Shown: positions 53,770 to 63,761 of the stretch, piece by piece
How the letters are laid out: every line of letters starts with the position of its first letter
How positions within the stretch are numbered: the first letter of the stretch is position 1
NCBI RefSeq assembly: GCF_000373385.1
Contig: NZ_KB891333.1
Location: 96,823 to 160,822 of the forward strand
Length of the DNA stretch: 64,000 nt
Origin: Thiobacillus thioparus DSM 505
Lineage (GTDB): Bacteria > Pseudomonadota > Gammaproteobacteria > Burkholderiales > Thiobacillaceae
Reading direction: 5' to 3'
The notes under the pieces: generated by a model
What the model was told of the DNA's origin: nothing
Databases searched by the model: none
Seen by the model: the letters and a program-made list of their open reading frames with translations, nothing else
Translations under genes and position numbers: made by a program

Positions 53770-53895
53770 CCGGGCAGGCGTGACTTCACACGATATGCGT
53801 CCCTTTTCCCCCTCTTTTTACCGAATCGAAGACGCATGTTCCTTTTCATAATGACAAACATCTGCCCCCCATTGCACATGTAGAGGAAAGCAACA
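53770..53895. other. fliK-fliL gap
   Basis: The 126 bases are more A/T-rich than the surroundings. A possible internal promoter for fliLMNOPQR could lie here, but no clear consensus is seen. AGAGGAAAG before 53896 is the fliL ribosome site. Confidence 0.35.
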
Positions 53896-54393
53896 ATGGC
53901 CGCACCTGCCGTACCTGTCGAATCATCCGAAGCCGAGGAAACCGTCCCGGCCAGGAAATCGAAAAAAAAGCTGTTCATCATCGCAGGCGCCCTCGTGGTC
54001 CTGCTGGGAGGCGGCGGCGCAGGTGCGTGGTTCTTCATGCATGGTGCGCATGACACCAAGGAAAAGGCTGCCGAGCCGGCCAAACCCCCGGTGTATCTGC
54101 CGCTCGAAACCTTCACCGTCAATCTGCAGGGGGGCGAGCAGTATCTGCAAACTGATATCACGCTGCAGGTGGCCGATCCGGCCCAGGTCGAGTCCATCAA
54201 GGTGCACATGCCGCGCGTGCGCAGCCGTCTGCTGACCCTGCTCTCCAGCAAGCAGGCTGACGAGCTGATCACGCCGGACGACAAGAAAAAGCTGGCGCAG
54301 GAAATCCTGGCGCAGATCAAGCTGCCGTTCGATCCCAACGGCAAACCGCAACAGGTGGACGATGTCCTGTTCACCACGTTCGTGATCCAGTAA
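53896..54393 (+). CDS. fliL: Flagellar basal body-associated protein FliL
   Basis: The protein has 165 residues. A short charged cytosolic part (ARKSKKK) and one membrane helix (LFIIAGALVVLLGGGGAGAW) lead to the periplasmic SPFH-like domain (YLPLETFTVNLQGGEQYLQT, the helix RVRSRLLTLLSSKQADEL, end FTTFVIQ). It rings the stator units and stabilises them under load. Confidence 0.95.
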   Translation: MAAPAVPVESSEAEETVPARKSKKKLFIIAGALVVLLGGGGAGAWFFMHGAHDTKEKAAEPAKPPVYLPLETFTVNLQGGEQYLQTDITLQVADPAQVESIKVHMPRVRSRLLTLLSSKQADELITPDDKKKLAQEILAQIKLPFDPNGKPQQVDDVLFTTFVIQ

Positions 54394-54406
54394 GTAGAGC
54401 CCATCC

Positions 54407-55411
54407 ATGGCCGACAACTTTCTTTCGCAAGACGAAGTCGATGCGCTGCTGAAAGGCGTGACCGGCGAAGTCGACGAGGCGCCGGCTGAATCGGACGATC
54501 ATTCAGGCGCACGTCCCTACAACCTCGCCACGCAGGAACGCATCGTGCGCGGCCGGATGCCGACGCTCGAGATCATCAACGAACGCTTTGCGCGCCAGTT
54601 GCGGATCGGCCTCTACAATTTCCTGCGGCGCGGCGTGGAAATCTCGGTCGGCCCGGTGCGGGTGTCCAAGTACAGCGAGTTCATCCGCAACCTGGTCGTG
54701 CCCACCAACCTTAATCTGGTGCAGTTCAAGCCGCTACGCGGTACGGCTCTGATGATCTTCAACCCCGATCTGGTTTTCCTCATGGTCGACAACCTGTTCG
54801 GCGGCGACGGGCGTTTCCATACCCGCGTCGAAGGGCGCGACTTCACCCAGACCGAACACCGCATCATCCAGCGCATCCTGAACATCGTGTTCGAGGCCTA
54901 CTCGAAATCGTGGGAGCCGATCTACCCCATCGATTTCGAGTTCATCCGCTCGGAAATGAACACCCAGTTCGCCAACATCGCCACGCCCAACGAAGTCGTG
55001 GTGGCGGTCACTTTCGCCATCGAACTCGGGCAGATCAGCGGCGAAATGCACATGTGCATGCCGTATTCGATGATCGAACCGATCAAGGACCTGCTCACCA
55101 GCAGTCTGCAGGCTGAAAACCTGGAGGTCGACAAACGCTGGATCCGCCTCATGCGGCAACAGATCCAGATGGCGGAAGTCGAGATCGTCGCCGATCTGGG
55201 AACGGCTGCCATCAGCCTGCGCGACATCGTCGACATGAAAGTCGGCGACATCATCCCGCTCAATATCCCCGAAACGATCGAGGCCAAGGTGGACGGCGTC
55301 CCGGTCATGGAATGCGCATACGGAAAGTTCAACGGCCAATACACCCTGCGGGTCGAGAAACTGCTGTCGACCAGCACGAGCGATCCGCAAACAGGAGACC
55401 AACATGTCTGA
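54407..55411 (+). CDS. fliM: Flagellar motor switch protein FliM
   Basis: The protein has 334 residues. The N-terminal CheY-P-binding segment is MADNFLSQDEVDALLKGV. The CheC-like middle domain contains LEIINERFARQLRIGLYNF and GRFHTRVEGRDFTQTEHRI. The SpoA-like C-terminal domain (DLGTAAISLRDIVDMKVGDI) joins FliN. It forms the C-ring and switches rotation. It overlaps fliN by eight bases. Confidence 0.96.
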   Translation: MADNFLSQDEVDALLKGVTGEVDEAPAESDDHSGARPYNLATQERIVRGRMPTLEIINERFARQLRIGLYNFLRRGVEISVGPVRVSKYSEFIRNLVVPTNLNLVQFKPLRGTALMIFNPDLVFLMVDNLFGGDGRFHTRVEGRDFTQTEHRIIQRILNIVFEAYSKSWEPIYPIDFEFIRSEMNTQFANIATPNEVVVAVTFAIELGQISGEMHMCMPYSMIEPIKDLLTSSLQAENLEVDKRWIRLMRQQIQMAEVEIVADLGTAAISLRDIVDMKVGDIIPLNIPETIEAKVDGVPVMECAYGKFNGQYTLRVEKLLSTSTSDPQTGDQHV

Positions 55412-55805
55412 AGACATCACCCAAACCATCGCCGAAGACGACTGGGCGGCCGCCATGGCCGAACAGGCCGCCCCTGCGGTCGTCCAACCGAGTCCCGAAA
55501 TCTTTCCGGAACTGTCAGGCAACACCGCTGCGGGCGGATTGGCCAAGGACATCGACTTCATCCTGGACATCCCGGTCCTGCTGACCGTGGAACTGGGGCG
55601 GACCAAGATCGCGATCAAGAACCTGCTCCAGCTGGCGCAGGGATCGGTGGTCGAACTCGACGGACTGGCGGGCGAACCGATGGACGTGCTCGTCAACGGC
55701 TGTCTGATCGCGCAGGGCGAAGTGGTGGTGGTGAACGACAAATTCGGCGTGCGCCTCACCGACATCATCACACCGGCCGAACGAATCCGGAAACTCAACA
55801 AATGA
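55404..55805 (+). CDS. fliN: Flagellar motor switch protein FliN
   Basis: The protein has 133 residues. A variable N-terminus of about 50 residues precedes the SpoA domain: DIDFILDIPVLLTVELGRTK, KNLLQLAQGSVVELDGLAGE, and VNDKFGVRLTDIITPAERI. It forms the lower C-ring and docks FliH. ATGA overlap with fliO. Confidence 0.96.
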   Translation: MSEDITQTIAEDDWAAAMAEQAAPAVVQPSPEIFPELSGNTAAGGLAKDIDFILDIPVLLTVELGRTKIAIKNLLQLAQGSVVELDGLAGEPMDVLVNGCLIAQGEVVVVNDKFGVRLTDIITPAERIRKLNK

Positions 55806-56221
55806 AGCGTTTCGTCGCAAGCATCGTGTCGAGCCTGCCGGTCCTGGCGCAAGCTGCCGATGCCGTCTCGCCGACTCCGGCGGTCTCGGCCGCCGGCAGC
55901 CTGCTCCAGGTATTCATCGGCCTCGTCGCCGTACTGCTCCTGATTGCCGCCACGGCCTGGGTCGCCAAGCGCTTCGGCGTCACCCGCGGCGGCGCATCCA
56001 ATGTGCTGCAGGTGATCAGCAGCGCCTCGGTCGGCGCACGGGAGCGGGTCGTGGTGGTCGAGGTGGGCGAGTCGTGGCTGGTGGTCGGTGTGGCGCCAGG
56101 CAGCGTCAATGCCCTGATGACACTGCCCCGCGGCGAAATCCCGTCCACGCCCGTCCCCTCCCTCAACACCAGTTTTGCGGCAGGCCTGCAACATCTGATC
56201 GAGAAACGCCGTGGAAAATAA
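55802..56221 (+). CDS. fliO: Flagellar biosynthetic protein FliO
   Basis: The protein has 139 residues. A signal-like start is followed by one membrane helix ([20 protein letters not shown]). The small cytosolic domain contains [20 protein letters not shown] and [12 protein letters not shown]. FliO helps assemble the FliP ring. It overlaps both neighbours. Confidence 0.92.
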   Translation: MKRFVASIVSSLPVLAQAADAVSPTPAVSAAGSLLQVFIGLVAVLLLIAATAWVAKRFGVTRGGASNVLQVISSASVGARERVVVVEVGESWLVVGVAPGSVNALMTLPRGEIPSTPVPSLNTSFAAGLQHLIEKRRGK

Positions 56222-56969
56222 GCTGCATCGCCGCATGATGCGTGCTCTGCTCATGCTGTCCGCCCTGCTGCTGCCCTCGCTGGCCCTGGCGCAAAGCGCG
56301 GGACTGCCCGCCTTCACCAGCACTCCCAGCGGCGGCGGCCAGACCTACACACTGAGCCTGCAGACCCTGCTGCTGCTCACCTCGCTATCCTTCCTGCCGG
56401 CCGCGTTGCTGATGATGACCAGCTTCACCCGCATCATCATCGTGCTGTCGCTGCTACGCCATGCACTGGGCACCCAGTCGTCGCCACCGAACCAGGTGAT
56501 GATCGGTCTGGCGCTGTTTCTGACCCTGTTCGTGATGGGGCCGACCCTCGACAAGATTTACACCGAAGCCTATCAGCCGCTTTCCGAGAACCGTATCCAG
56601 ATGGGCGAGGCACTCGACAAGGGCGCCGTGCCGCTGCGCGCGTTCATGATGAAGCAGACGCGCGAAACCGACCTCGCCCTGTTCGTGAAGATGTCCGGCT
56701 CGGCAGCACCGAAAACCGCGGCCGACGTACCGATGCGCGTGCTGATTCCGGCCTACATCACCAGCGAACTCAAGACGGCTTTCCAGATCGGCTTTGCCGT
56801 GTTCATCCCTTTCCTGATCATCGACATGGTCGTCGCCAGCATCCTGATGGCGATGGGGATGATGATGGTGTCGCCTTCCATCGTTTCGCTGCCCTTCAAA
56901 ATCATCCTGTTCGTCCTGGTGGACGGCTGGAATCTGTTGCTGGGTTCGCTGGCGCAAAGCTTCTATTGA
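56211..56969 (+). CDS. fliP: Flagellar export gate protein FliP
   Basis: The protein has 252 residues from the GTG at 56211, which overlaps fliO by 11 bases. The ATG at 56235 would remove eight residues. A cleavable signal (LALAQSAG) precedes conserved helices with [40 protein letters not shown], and [20 protein letters not shown]. It forms the FliPQR export channel. Confidence 0.95.
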   Translation: MENKLHRRMMRALLMLSALLLPSLALAQSAGLPAFTSTPSGGGQTYTLSLQTLLLLTSLSFLPAALLMMTSFTRIIIVLSLLRHALGTQSSPPNQVMIGLALFLTLFVMGPTLDKIYTEAYQPLSENRIQMGEALDKGAVPLRAFMMKQTRETDLALFVKMSGSAAPKTAADVPMRVLIPAYITSELKTAFQIGFAVFIPFLIIDMVVASILMAMGMMMVSPSIVSLPFKIILFVLVDGWNLLLGSLAQSFY

Positions 56970-56991
56970 CCCGATCCCGACGAGACACGCC

Positions 56992-57261
56992 ATGACACCC
57001 GAAAGCGTAATGACCCTGGGCCGCACCGCGCTGGAAATGACCATCCTGGTGGCGTCCCCTGTCCTCCTGGTCACCCTGGTGGTCGGCCTGATCGTCAGCA
57101 TCTTCCAGGCCGCCACCCAGATCAACGATGCCAGCCTCTCGTTCATTCCCAAGGTCATCGCCGTACTCGCCACGTTCGCCATTGCCGGGCCGTGGATGCT
57201 GACGGTCATGACCGACTACATGCGACGGATATTGACCGATCTTCCCAACCTCATCGGCTGA
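56992..57261 (+). CDS. fliQ: Flagellar export gate protein FliQ
   Basis: The protein has 89 residues and is a two-helix membrane hairpin: MTILVASPVLLVTLVVGLIV and KVIAVLATFAIAGPWMLTVM, with the connecting ATQINDASLSFIPK motif. It wraps the FliP5FliR1 core of the export gate. It starts 22 bases after fliP. Confidence 0.96.
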   Translation: MTPESVMTLGRTALEMTILVASPVLLVTLVVGLIVSIFQAATQINDASLSFIPKVIAVLATFAIAGPWMLTVMTDYMRRILTDLPNLIG

Positions 57262-57277
57262 CCTCCCGCAGACACCC

Positions 57278-58063
57278 ATGCTCAGCCTCACCGACGCCCA
57301 GCTCAATGCCTGGCTGATCAGTTTCATCTGGCCCCTCACCCGTATCCTGGGCCTGATCATGGTGGCGCCGGTATTCGGTCACAGTTCCGTGCCACGGCGC
57401 GTCAAGATAGGCCTGGGCGTGTTCATCGCTCTGATCATCGCGCCCACGCTGCCGCCCATGCCCGATGTCGGACTGGGCTCCTGGTATGGTCTGTTCATCC
57501 TGATCCAGCAACTGCTCATCGGCATGGCGATGGGCTTCATCATGCGCGTCGTGTTCGCCGCAGTGGAGGCGGCGGGCGAAATCGTCGGCCTGCAAATGGG
57601 TTTGGGGTTTGCGTCTTTTTTCGATCCGCAAAGCGCCGGCCAGACTCTCGTGATTTCCCAGTTCTTCAATCTCCTGGCCGCGCTGCTGTTCCTCGCGGTC
57701 AATGCGCACCTGCTGCTGCTGGGCATTCTCGTCGAGAGTTTCAAGAGCCTGCCCATCAGCCCGCAGCCGCTTTCCGCGGCAGGCTTCTACAGCGTCGCCA
57801 CCTATGGCTCCGTCGTGTTTTCCATCGGCCTGCAACTGGCGCTGCCGCTGATCGCTATCCTGTTGATGACCAACCTGGCTCTCGGCATCCTCACGCGCTC
57901 GGCCCCCCAGCTCAATATCTTTGCGATCGGTTTTCCCATCACCCTGGGGGTGGGCCTGATTGCGCTGGACATCACCCTGCCCTACTTCACGCCCCAGTTC
58001 GAGCATATGTTCAGGAACGGTTTCGCAGCCACGACGGCGGTCATCCGGGCGCTGCACCCCTAG
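57278..58063 (+). CDS. fliR: Flagellar export gate protein FliR
   Basis: The protein has 261 residues with six hydrophobic segments. Family marks are PLTRILGLIMVAPVFGHSSV, VPRRVKIGLGVFIAL, GLQMGLGFASFFDPQS, and a late NIFAIGFPITLGVGLIAL. It is a single copy in the export gate. It is the last gene of the fliF-R string; flhB is not next to it in this window. Confidence 0.96.
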   Translation: MLSLTDAQLNAWLISFIWPLTRILGLIMVAPVFGHSSVPRRVKIGLGVFIALIIAPTLPPMPDVGLGSWYGLFILIQQLLIGMAMGFIMRVVFAAVEAAGEIVGLQMGLGFASFFDPQSAGQTLVISQFFNLLAALLFLAVNAHLLLLGILVESFKSLPISPQPLSAAGFYSVATYGSVVFSIGLQLALPLIAILLMTNLALGILTRSAPQLNIFAIGFPITLGVGLIALDITLPYFTPQFEHMFRNGFAATTAVIRALHP

Positions 58064-58081
58064 CAGGGCTACGCGAAATGA

Positions 58082-58120
58082 AAGCGCCGGGCTGCGGGGA
58101 ATCCCTGCAGCCCGGCGCTT
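58082..58120. terminator. Large hairpin between convergent fliR and cheZ
   Basis: The 14-base perfect arms AAGCGCCGGGCTGC / GCAGCCCGGCGCTT are extended by an inner GGG/CCC pairing around an AAT loop. On the minus strand TTTCATTTC follows. It probably terminates cheZ and perhaps also fliR. Confidence 0.85.
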
Positions 58121-58144
58121 GAACCCGGAAAGCCCGATCAGGCT

Positions 58145-58819
58145 TTAGAAACCGAGACTGTCGAGCAGATCGTCGACCTGGCTCTGGTCGGCCACCACAT
58201 CGCTCTTGTTCGTGGGATCGATCTGCGGGCCGTTGAGCAGGCCGCTGCTGGATTCCCGTTTCACCTCAGCCGGCGCATAGTCGATCAGCAGTTGCACCAA
58301 CTGCCGCTCCAGGTTGTGCGCAAGGTCGGTCACCTTGCGGATCACCTGCCCGGTCAGATCCTGGAAATCCTGCGCCATCATGATGTCCAGCAACTGCTGC
58401 TTGGTGGCACTGGTGTCGTTGCGCATGTCCGCCAGGCATTGCATGGTCATGGTCGCCATGTCGCGGTAATTGGCTTCCGAGAACGGCGCCTTGAAGGCGG
58501 CCTGCCAGCCGTTCAGGATTTCGTCGGCACCGGCATCGATGCGTTCCTGCATGGGAATGGCCGCATCCGTGGCATTGAGCACGCGCTGCGCCGCCTGTTC
58601 GGTCATCCGTGCCACGTAGTTGAGGCGTTCCCGCACATCGGGAATGTCCGTCGTCGCCTTTTCCAGCACCTTGTCCAGGCCGAGCTCGCGCAGACTGTCA
58701 TGCAGTGTGCGGGTAATCTGGCCAACCCGCGCCAGCATCTCCTCCGACTCGCAGCCCTCGGGACTCACGGCGTGCGACACGGTCACGGCTACAGCGGAGC
58801 CGACGAATTGCGTTTCCAC
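58145..58819 (-). CDS. cheZ: Chemotaxis phosphatase CheZ
   Basis: The protein has 224 residues and a GTG start one base after the cheY stop. It is a long helical protein with the catalytic region MAQDFQDLTGQVIRKVTDL, where the active glutamine lies, and the C-terminal CheY-binding tail (VADQSQVDDLLDSLGF). It removes phosphate from CheY-P. Confidence 0.95.
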   Translation of the reverse strand: METQFVGSAVAVTVSHAVSPEGCESEEMLARVGQITRTLHDSLRELGLDKVLEKATTDIPDVRERLNYVARMTEQAAQRVLNATDAAIPMQERIDAGADEILNGWQAAFKAPFSEANYRDMATMTMQCLADMRNDTSATKQQLLDIMMAQDFQDLTGQVIRKVTDLAHNLERQLVQLLIDYAPAEVKRESSSGLLNGPQIDPTNKSDVVADQSQVDDLLDSLGF

Positions 58820-58820
58820 G

Positions 58821-59219
58821 TCAGGCTCCCGCTTTGTCGAGTTTTTCGAATATCTTCGAGAGTTTCTCGTCGAGTGTGGCTGCAGTGAAAGGTTTGACGA
58901 CGTAGCCGCTGGCGCCGGCCTGAGCCGCAGCGATGATGTTTTCCTTCTTGGCTTCGGCCGTCACCATCAGGACCGGCAGCTTGGACAGGGCGGCATCGGC
59001 ACGGATGGTTTGCAGCATGGTCAGACCATCCATGTTCGGCATGTTCCAGTCGGACACGACGAAATCGAAATTCCCGGCGCGCAGCTTGGCCAGGCCGTCG
59101 GCGCCGTCTTCCGCTTCTTCAACGTTGGAGTATCCCAGTTCCTTGAGCAGATTGCGCACGATGCGGCGCATCGTGGAAAAGTCGTCGACAACCAGGAATT
59201 TCGTGTTCGGATCGGCCAT
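58821..59219 (-). CDS. cheY: Chemotaxis response regulator CheY
   Basis: The protein has 132 residues from the ATG at 59219 behind GGAG. It is a single receiver domain: acid pair in [18 protein letters not shown], phospho-acceptor in [14 protein letters not shown], conserved threonine in VLMVTAEA, lysine in GYVVKPF. It binds FliM when phosphorylated. A near-consensus sigma-28 promoter precedes it, so cheYZ is a late flagellar unit. Confidence 0.97.
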   Translation of the reverse strand: MADPNTKFLVVDDFSTMRRIVRNLLKELGYSNVEEAEDGADGLAKLRAGNFDFVVSDWNMPNMDGLTMLQTIRADAALSKLPVLMVTAEAKKENIIAAAQAGASGYVVKPFTAATLDEKLSKIFEKLDKAGA

Positions 59220-59255
59220 GCAATACTCCATTGGTGCAGTTCATTGTTACTGGAT

Positions 59256-59282
59256 TAATCGGCATTGCGGCGTCAAACTTAA
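59256..59282 (-). promoter_or_regulatory. Sigma-28 (FliA) promoter of cheYZ
   Basis: On the minus strand TTAAGTTT-N11-GCCGATTA matches seven of eight bases in each box of TAAAGTTT-N11-GCCGATAA with exact spacing. The start should be near 59249, about 30 bases before cheY. Confidence 0.88.
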
Positions 59283-59320
59283 GCGTGAAATCTGTCTGCG
59301 CAACGGGTACGAACGGACGT

Positions 59321-60394
59321 TTACACACGCATTGCTCGGTTGCCATGCGCCGCAAAAAACTCCATCACGCGGCCCGGCAATTCGTGCAGCGGGGCCACGT
59401 CGTGCGTAGCGCCGCTGGCGATGGCTTCCTTGGGCATGCCGAACACTACGCACGATGCCTCGTCCTGCGCCAGGTTGTAGGCGCCGGCCTTCTTCATTTC
59501 CAGCATCCCCGCCGCGCCGTCCTTGCCCATCCCGGTAAGGATGACGCCGACCGCATTCTTGCCCGCACTGACGGCCGCCGAATGGAACAGGACATCGACG
59601 GAGGGACGATGGCGGTTGACCGGCGGTCCCTGGTCGAGCCTGGTCATATAGTTGGCGCCACTGCGCACCAGCATCAGATGGGAATGTCCCGGCGCGAGGT
59701 AGGCATGGCCGGGCAGCACCCGCTCTCCGCCCTCGGCTTCCTTGACGGAAATCTTGCACAGCTTGTCGAGCCGGTTGGCGAACGAGCGTGTAAAACCTTC
59801 CGGCATGTGCTGGGTGATCAGGACGCCCGGGCAATCGGAGGGCAGCTGGATCAGGAAATCCTTGATGGCTTCAGTCCCGCCGGTGGAGGCGCCGATGATG
59901 ATCAGTTTCTCGCTGCTGGTCAGCGGGTTGCGCAACGGCGCCAGCGGCCCCACTGCATGCGCCGGGGCGGCACCCGGCGTGCGTTGCTTGATCCGCGCCC
60001 GCGACGTGATGCGGATCTTCTCCGCGATCAGGTCGGTGTATTCCAGCATGCCGCTCTGGATCGAAATCTTGGGCTTGGTGACGAAATCCACCGCCCCCAG
60101 CTCCAGGGCTCGCATGGTGATCTCGGAACCGCGCTCGGTCAGCGTCGACACCATGAGCACGGGCATCGGGCGCAAGCGCATCAGTTTCTCGAGGAACTCC
60201 AGGCCGTCCATCTTCGGCATTTCGACATCCAGCGTCAGGACGTCCGGATTGGTCTGCTTGATCAGATCGCGCGCCGCCAGCGGATCGGGGGCCACGCCCA
60301 CGACCTCCATGTCCGGCTGGCTGTTGATGATCTCCTTCATCACGCCGCGGATCAGCGCCGAGTCATCCACGATCAGAACCTTGATTTTCGTCAT
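59321..60394 (-). CDS. cheB: Chemotaxis methylesterase/deamidase CheB
   Basis: The protein has 357 residues. The receiver domain ([19 protein letters not shown]; acceptor in [17 protein letters not shown]) is joined to the methylesterase domain with active serine in [12 protein letters not shown], histidine in [10 protein letters not shown] and aspartate in [10 protein letters not shown]. It demethylates receptors. It follows cheD with a 31-base gap. Confidence 0.96.
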   Translation of the reverse strand: MTKIKVLIVDDSALIRGVMKEIINSQPDMEVVGVAPDPLAARDLIKQTNPDVLTLDVEMPKMDGLEFLEKLMRLRPMPVLMVSTLTERGSEITMRALELGAVDFVTKPKISIQSGMLEYTDLIAEKIRITSRARIKQRTPGAAPAHAVGPLAPLRNPLTSSEKLIIIGASTGGTEAIKDFLIQLPSDCPGVLITQHMPEGFTRSFANRLDKLCKISVKEAEGGERVLPGHAYLAPGHSHLMLVRSGANYMTRLDQGPPVNRHRPSVDVLFHSAAVSAGKNAVGVILTGMGKDGAAGMLEMKKAGAYNLAQDEASCVVFGMPKEAIASGATHDVAPLHELPGRVMEFFAAHGNRAMRV

Positions 60395-60425
60395 GCTAAA
60401 TTCCAGGTCTCATCCCTGCCGGCGC

Positions 60426-61034
60426 TCAGAACAAATCGATGTCGCCAACCACTTCATTGGTCTTAAGCCGGCTCGCGTAATCCTGCTCGCGTTTCACCAG
60501 CGTGTAATTGTTGAGTTGCTTGAGCTTTTTCACGAGGACCTTGCCGGTCTGCGGAAAGAAATACACCTTGCGCGGGTGTACGTCGTTCAGGTCCTCCGCC
60601 ACCACGCGGATGTTCTCCGCCTTCAGGAAATCGCGTACGAACTGGGCATTGCGTTCGCCCACGTTCATGCTGGTGAAGCCGCGCAGGACATTGCCGCCGC
60701 CGAACACCTTGGCCTCGAGATTGTCGCGACGGGCGCCCGCCTTGAGCAGCTGGTTGATCAGCACCTCCATGGCATACGCCCCGTAGCGCATCGATGCCGA
60801 CATCGGATTGCCGGCTTCCCCGCCCCCATCGGGCAGCATGAAATGATTCATGCCGCCGATTCCCGACACCTTGTCCCGGATACACGCCGCCACGCAGGAA
60901 CCGAGCACGGTAACGATCAGCATGGGACGATTGGTGAAGTAATACTCGCCAGGCAATATCTTGGCGGCCTCGCAGTCGAAGGTCCGGTCGTAATACAGAT
61001 TGGTCGCAAGCTGCTCTTCGATGGCAGGATTCAT
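60426..61034 (-). CDS. cheD: Chemoreceptor deamidase CheD
   Basis: The protein has 202 residues. The catalytic cysteine and histidine are in [18 protein letters not shown] and [10 protein letters not shown]. The core also has [20 protein letters not shown] and KVFGGGNVL. It deamidates receptor glutamines. Start overlaps the cheR stop (ATGA). Confidence 0.95.
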   Translation of the reverse strand: MNPAIEEQLATNLYYDRTFDCEAAKILPGEYYFTNRPMLIVTVLGSCVAACIRDKVSGIGGMNHFMLPDGGGEAGNPMSASMRYGAYAMEVLINQLLKAGARRDNLEAKVFGGGNVLRGFTSMNVGERNAQFVRDFLKAENIRVVAEDLNDVHPRKVYFFPQTGKVLVKKLKQLNNYTLVKREQDYASRLKTNEVVGDIDLF

Positions 61035-61900
61035 GCGTGTTTCCTTGCACCGGGATGACGGGAATTCAGTTCATACACCGTCTTGCCGCGTAGCTTGAAG
61101 GCGTCCGACGCATACATGAAGTTTTCGGAATGCCCCGCAAACAGCAGCCCTTCCGGCTTCATCAGCGGAACGAAGCGTTCCAGAATCCGGCTCTGCGTCG
61201 GCTTGTCGAAGTAGATCATCACATTGCGGCAGAAAATCACGTCGAACGGCCCGCTGACCGGCCAGCTGCTGGCCAGCAGATTGAGGGGTTTGAACGTGAT
61301 CAGCTGGCGAAGTTCGGGGCGCACCCGCACCAGGCCGGAACGCTCTCCCTTGCCGCGCTGGAAAAAACGCCTGACCCGATCCTGCGCCATCTTGTCGATG
61401 CGATCGATCGGATACACGCCGCTCGCCGCCGTCTCAAGCACATTGGTGTCGATGTCGGTGGCTACGATGCTGACCGGGGGCGTGAGCGTCCCGAATGCCT
61501 CGCATACCGTCATGGCGATCGAATACGGCTCCTCGCCGGTCGAACTGGCCGAGCACCAGATCGAAAGCGGCGCCTTCATGCCGAGCATGTGCTCGGCGAG
61601 TATCGGAAAGTGATGCGCCTCGCGGAAGAACGAGGTCAGGTTGGTCGTCAGCGCGTTGGTGAACGCCTCCCATTCGTCGCTGTCGCGTCCGTTTTCGAGT
61701 TCGTCGAGGTATTCCTCGAAGGAATTCAGGCCCTTTGCCCGGAGGCGACGCGCCAGGCGGCTATAGACCATCTCCTGCTTGCTGTCGGTCAGCGCAATCC
61801 CGGCCTGCCGGTAGATCAATGACCGTATCCGGGCGAAATCACGCGGGGTGAACGCAAACACCTTGGCGTTGTCAGGCGTGTTCTTCAATACAGGCTTCAT
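61031..61900 (-). CDS. cheR: Chemotaxis methyltransferase CheR
   Basis: The protein has 289 residues from the ATG at 61900. A TTG at 61918 would add six. An N-terminal helical domain ([20 protein letters not shown]) precedes the SAM-binding domain with [34 protein letters not shown] and [17 protein letters not shown]. It methylates receptor glutamates. The ribosome site is weak. Confidence 0.94.
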   Translation of the reverse strand: MKPVLKNTPDNAKVFAFTPRDFARIRSLIYRQAGIALTDSKQEMVYSRLARRLRAKGLNSFEEYLDELENGRDSDEWEAFTNALTTNLTSFFREAHHFPILAEHMLGMKAPLSIWCSASSTGEEPYSIAMTVCEAFGTLTPPVSIVATDIDTNVLETAASGVYPIDRIDKMAQDRVRRFFQRGKGERSGLVRVRPELRQLITFKPLNLLASSWPVSGPFDVIFCRNVMIYFDKPTQSRILERFVPLMKPEGLLFAGHSENFMYASDAFKLRGKTVYELNSRHPGARKHA

Positions 61901-62042
61901 GTCGAAATGTGCGTCCAATCTATGTTGCGTTCCAGGCTGAACCCACGAATCAAACCAAGCCCGATTTCTCTGTACTGGACCATTCCGTCACACGCCACGC
62001 CTGCCGGATTCACCCGGCGGGAACATCCAACACTCTATCCGT

Positions 62043-63707
62043 CTACGCTGCCAGGCTTTCCGCCACGGCGGGCTGGGAGCGGGATTGCCTCATGGCTGCC
62101 GTGGTTTGATGGCCGCCATTCGACATGTGTCCCGTCCGGACCAGCTTGAAAGTCTTGACCAGTTCAGCCAGCTTGCCCGCCTGGTCCTGCAAACTCTCGG
62201 CCGCAGCCGCAGCCTCTTCAACCAGCGCAGCGTTCTGCTGCGTCATCTCGTCCATCTGGCCGACGGCCTGGTTGACCTGTTCGATCCCGGCGCTCTGTTC
62301 CTGGCTCGCCGCCGCAATCTCGCTCATGATGTCAGTGACCCGCTTGACCGAGGTGACGATCTCGTCCATGGTCTTGCCAGCCTCGTCCACCAGCTTGCCG
62401 CCGGCGTCAACCTTGCCAACCGAATCCTCGATCAGGGATTTGATCTCCTTGGCAGCGCCCGCCGACCGCTGGGCAAGGTTCCTCACTTCGGAGGCGACGA
62501 CGGCAAACCCACGTCCCTGTTCGCCCGCTCGCGCCGCTTCGACGGCAGCGTTCAAGGCCAGGATGTTGGTCTGGAAGGCAATGCCGTCGATGACGCCAAT
62601 GATGTCGGCAATCTTCCGCGAGCTGTCCTTGATCGAACCCATGGTATGGATGACCTTGCCGACGACTTCCCCGCCGTTGACCGCAATCTCCGCCGTCGAA
62701 GAAACCAGCTTGCTCGCATGATGCGCGCTCTCGGCGTTCTGCTTGACGGTGCTGGTCAGCTCTTCCATCGAGGAGGCCGTCTCTTCCAGGCTCGAGGCCT
62801 GCGATTCGGTCCGTGCAGACAAATCTGCGTTGCCGGATGCAATTTCGCTTGCGCCCGAATTCACCAGATCGGTGCTTTCCCTGATCTGCCCGACCAGCCA
62901 CTTGATGTTGATCTGCAGGATACGCAGCGACTGCATCAGCCTGGCCAGCTCGACGATTCCCTTGGCCTCGATCTGTCCGGTCAGATCGCTCGAGCTGATC
63001 CGGTCGATTTCCTCCCGAACGTGCTCAAGCGGCACCACCACGCTGCGATAGGACAGCACCCCGAACACCACGGCCAGCGGCACGCCCAATATCGAGATCG
63101 CCATCAGCCAGTTCAGGTAGGCCGTACCGTCGCCGGTCGTCGCCAGCCAGGCCAGAATGCCGATTCCGGCAAACAGGGCACCGACCGACCCGGCGGCGAT
63201 GGCCAGCATGGTCTTCAGCGACAGGTTCTTCAACAGGCGGCAGCGCTGGGCGAAGGAGCGCTTGACTGCCTCGCCCTCGTGGATTTCGAGCGTCGAATCG
63301 CCGGCCTTGATCGCACGGTAGGCGCGGTCCGCTGCCTGCACCTGGTCGCGACTGGGTTTGCCGCGAACGGAGGTATAGCCGACAACCGTGCCGTTCTCGA
63401 CGATCGGCGCCACGTTGGCTTCTACCCAATAATGATCGCCATTCTTGCAGCGGTTCTTCACCAGCCCGGTCCAGGCCTTGCCGCCCCGTAGCGTGCGCCA
63501 CAAATCGGCGAACGCCTCGACCGGCATGTCGGGATGGCGCACGATGTTATGCGACGCTCCGATCAGTTCGTCCTCGCTGAAGCCGCTGATGTTGACGAAA
63601 TCCCGATTGACAAAGGTGATTCTGCCGTGGATATCCGTCTTCGAAGTCGGCGTCTCATGGTCCTTCAGGACGTATTCAGTATTGGTGACAGGCAGGTTGG
63701 ATCGCAT
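62043..63707 (-). CDS. Methyl-accepting chemotaxis protein with N-terminal PAS (Aer-like)
   Basis: The protein has 554 residues from the ATG at 63707 behind AAAGGA. The PAS domain (about 12-120) contains [20 protein letters not shown] and [18 protein letters not shown], the Aer type that can bind FAD. Two membrane helices follow (about 165-215), then a HAMP-like part and the signalling domain with the hairpin tip [20 protein letters not shown]. It lacks a large periplasmic domain, so it senses inside the cell, probably redox or energy state. The tail contains many Gln/Glu methylation-type positions. Confidence 0.93.
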   Translation of the reverse strand: MRSNLPVTNTEYVLKDHETPTSKTDIHGRITFVNRDFVNISGFSEDELIGASHNIVRHPDMPVEAFADLWRTLRGGKAWTGLVKNRCKNGDHYWVEANVAPIVENGTVVGYTSVRGKPSRDQVQAADRAYRAIKAGDSTLEIHEGEAVKRSFAQRCRLLKNLSLKTMLAIAAGSVGALFAGIGILAWLATTGDGTAYLNWLMAISILGVPLAVVFGVLSYRSVVVPLEHVREEIDRISSSDLTGQIEAKGIVELARLMQSLRILQINIKWLVGQIRESTDLVNSGASEIASGNADLSARTESQASSLEETASSMEELTSTVKQNAESAHHASKLVSSTAEIAVNGGEVVGKVIHTMGSIKDSSRKIADIIGVIDGIAFQTNILALNAAVEAARAGEQGRGFAVVASEVRNLAQRSAGAAKEIKSLIEDSVGKVDAGGKLVDEAGKTMDEIVTSVKRVTDIMSEIAAASQEQSAGIEQVNQAVGQMDEMTQQNAALVEEAAAAAESLQDQAGKLAELVKTFKLVRTGHMSNGGHQTTAAMRQSRSQPAVAESLAA

Positions 63708-63761
63708 TGCTTTTTCCTTTTTTAGGTTTGGTAGCGGCGCTTCACTCTCCTGTGCCACCGC

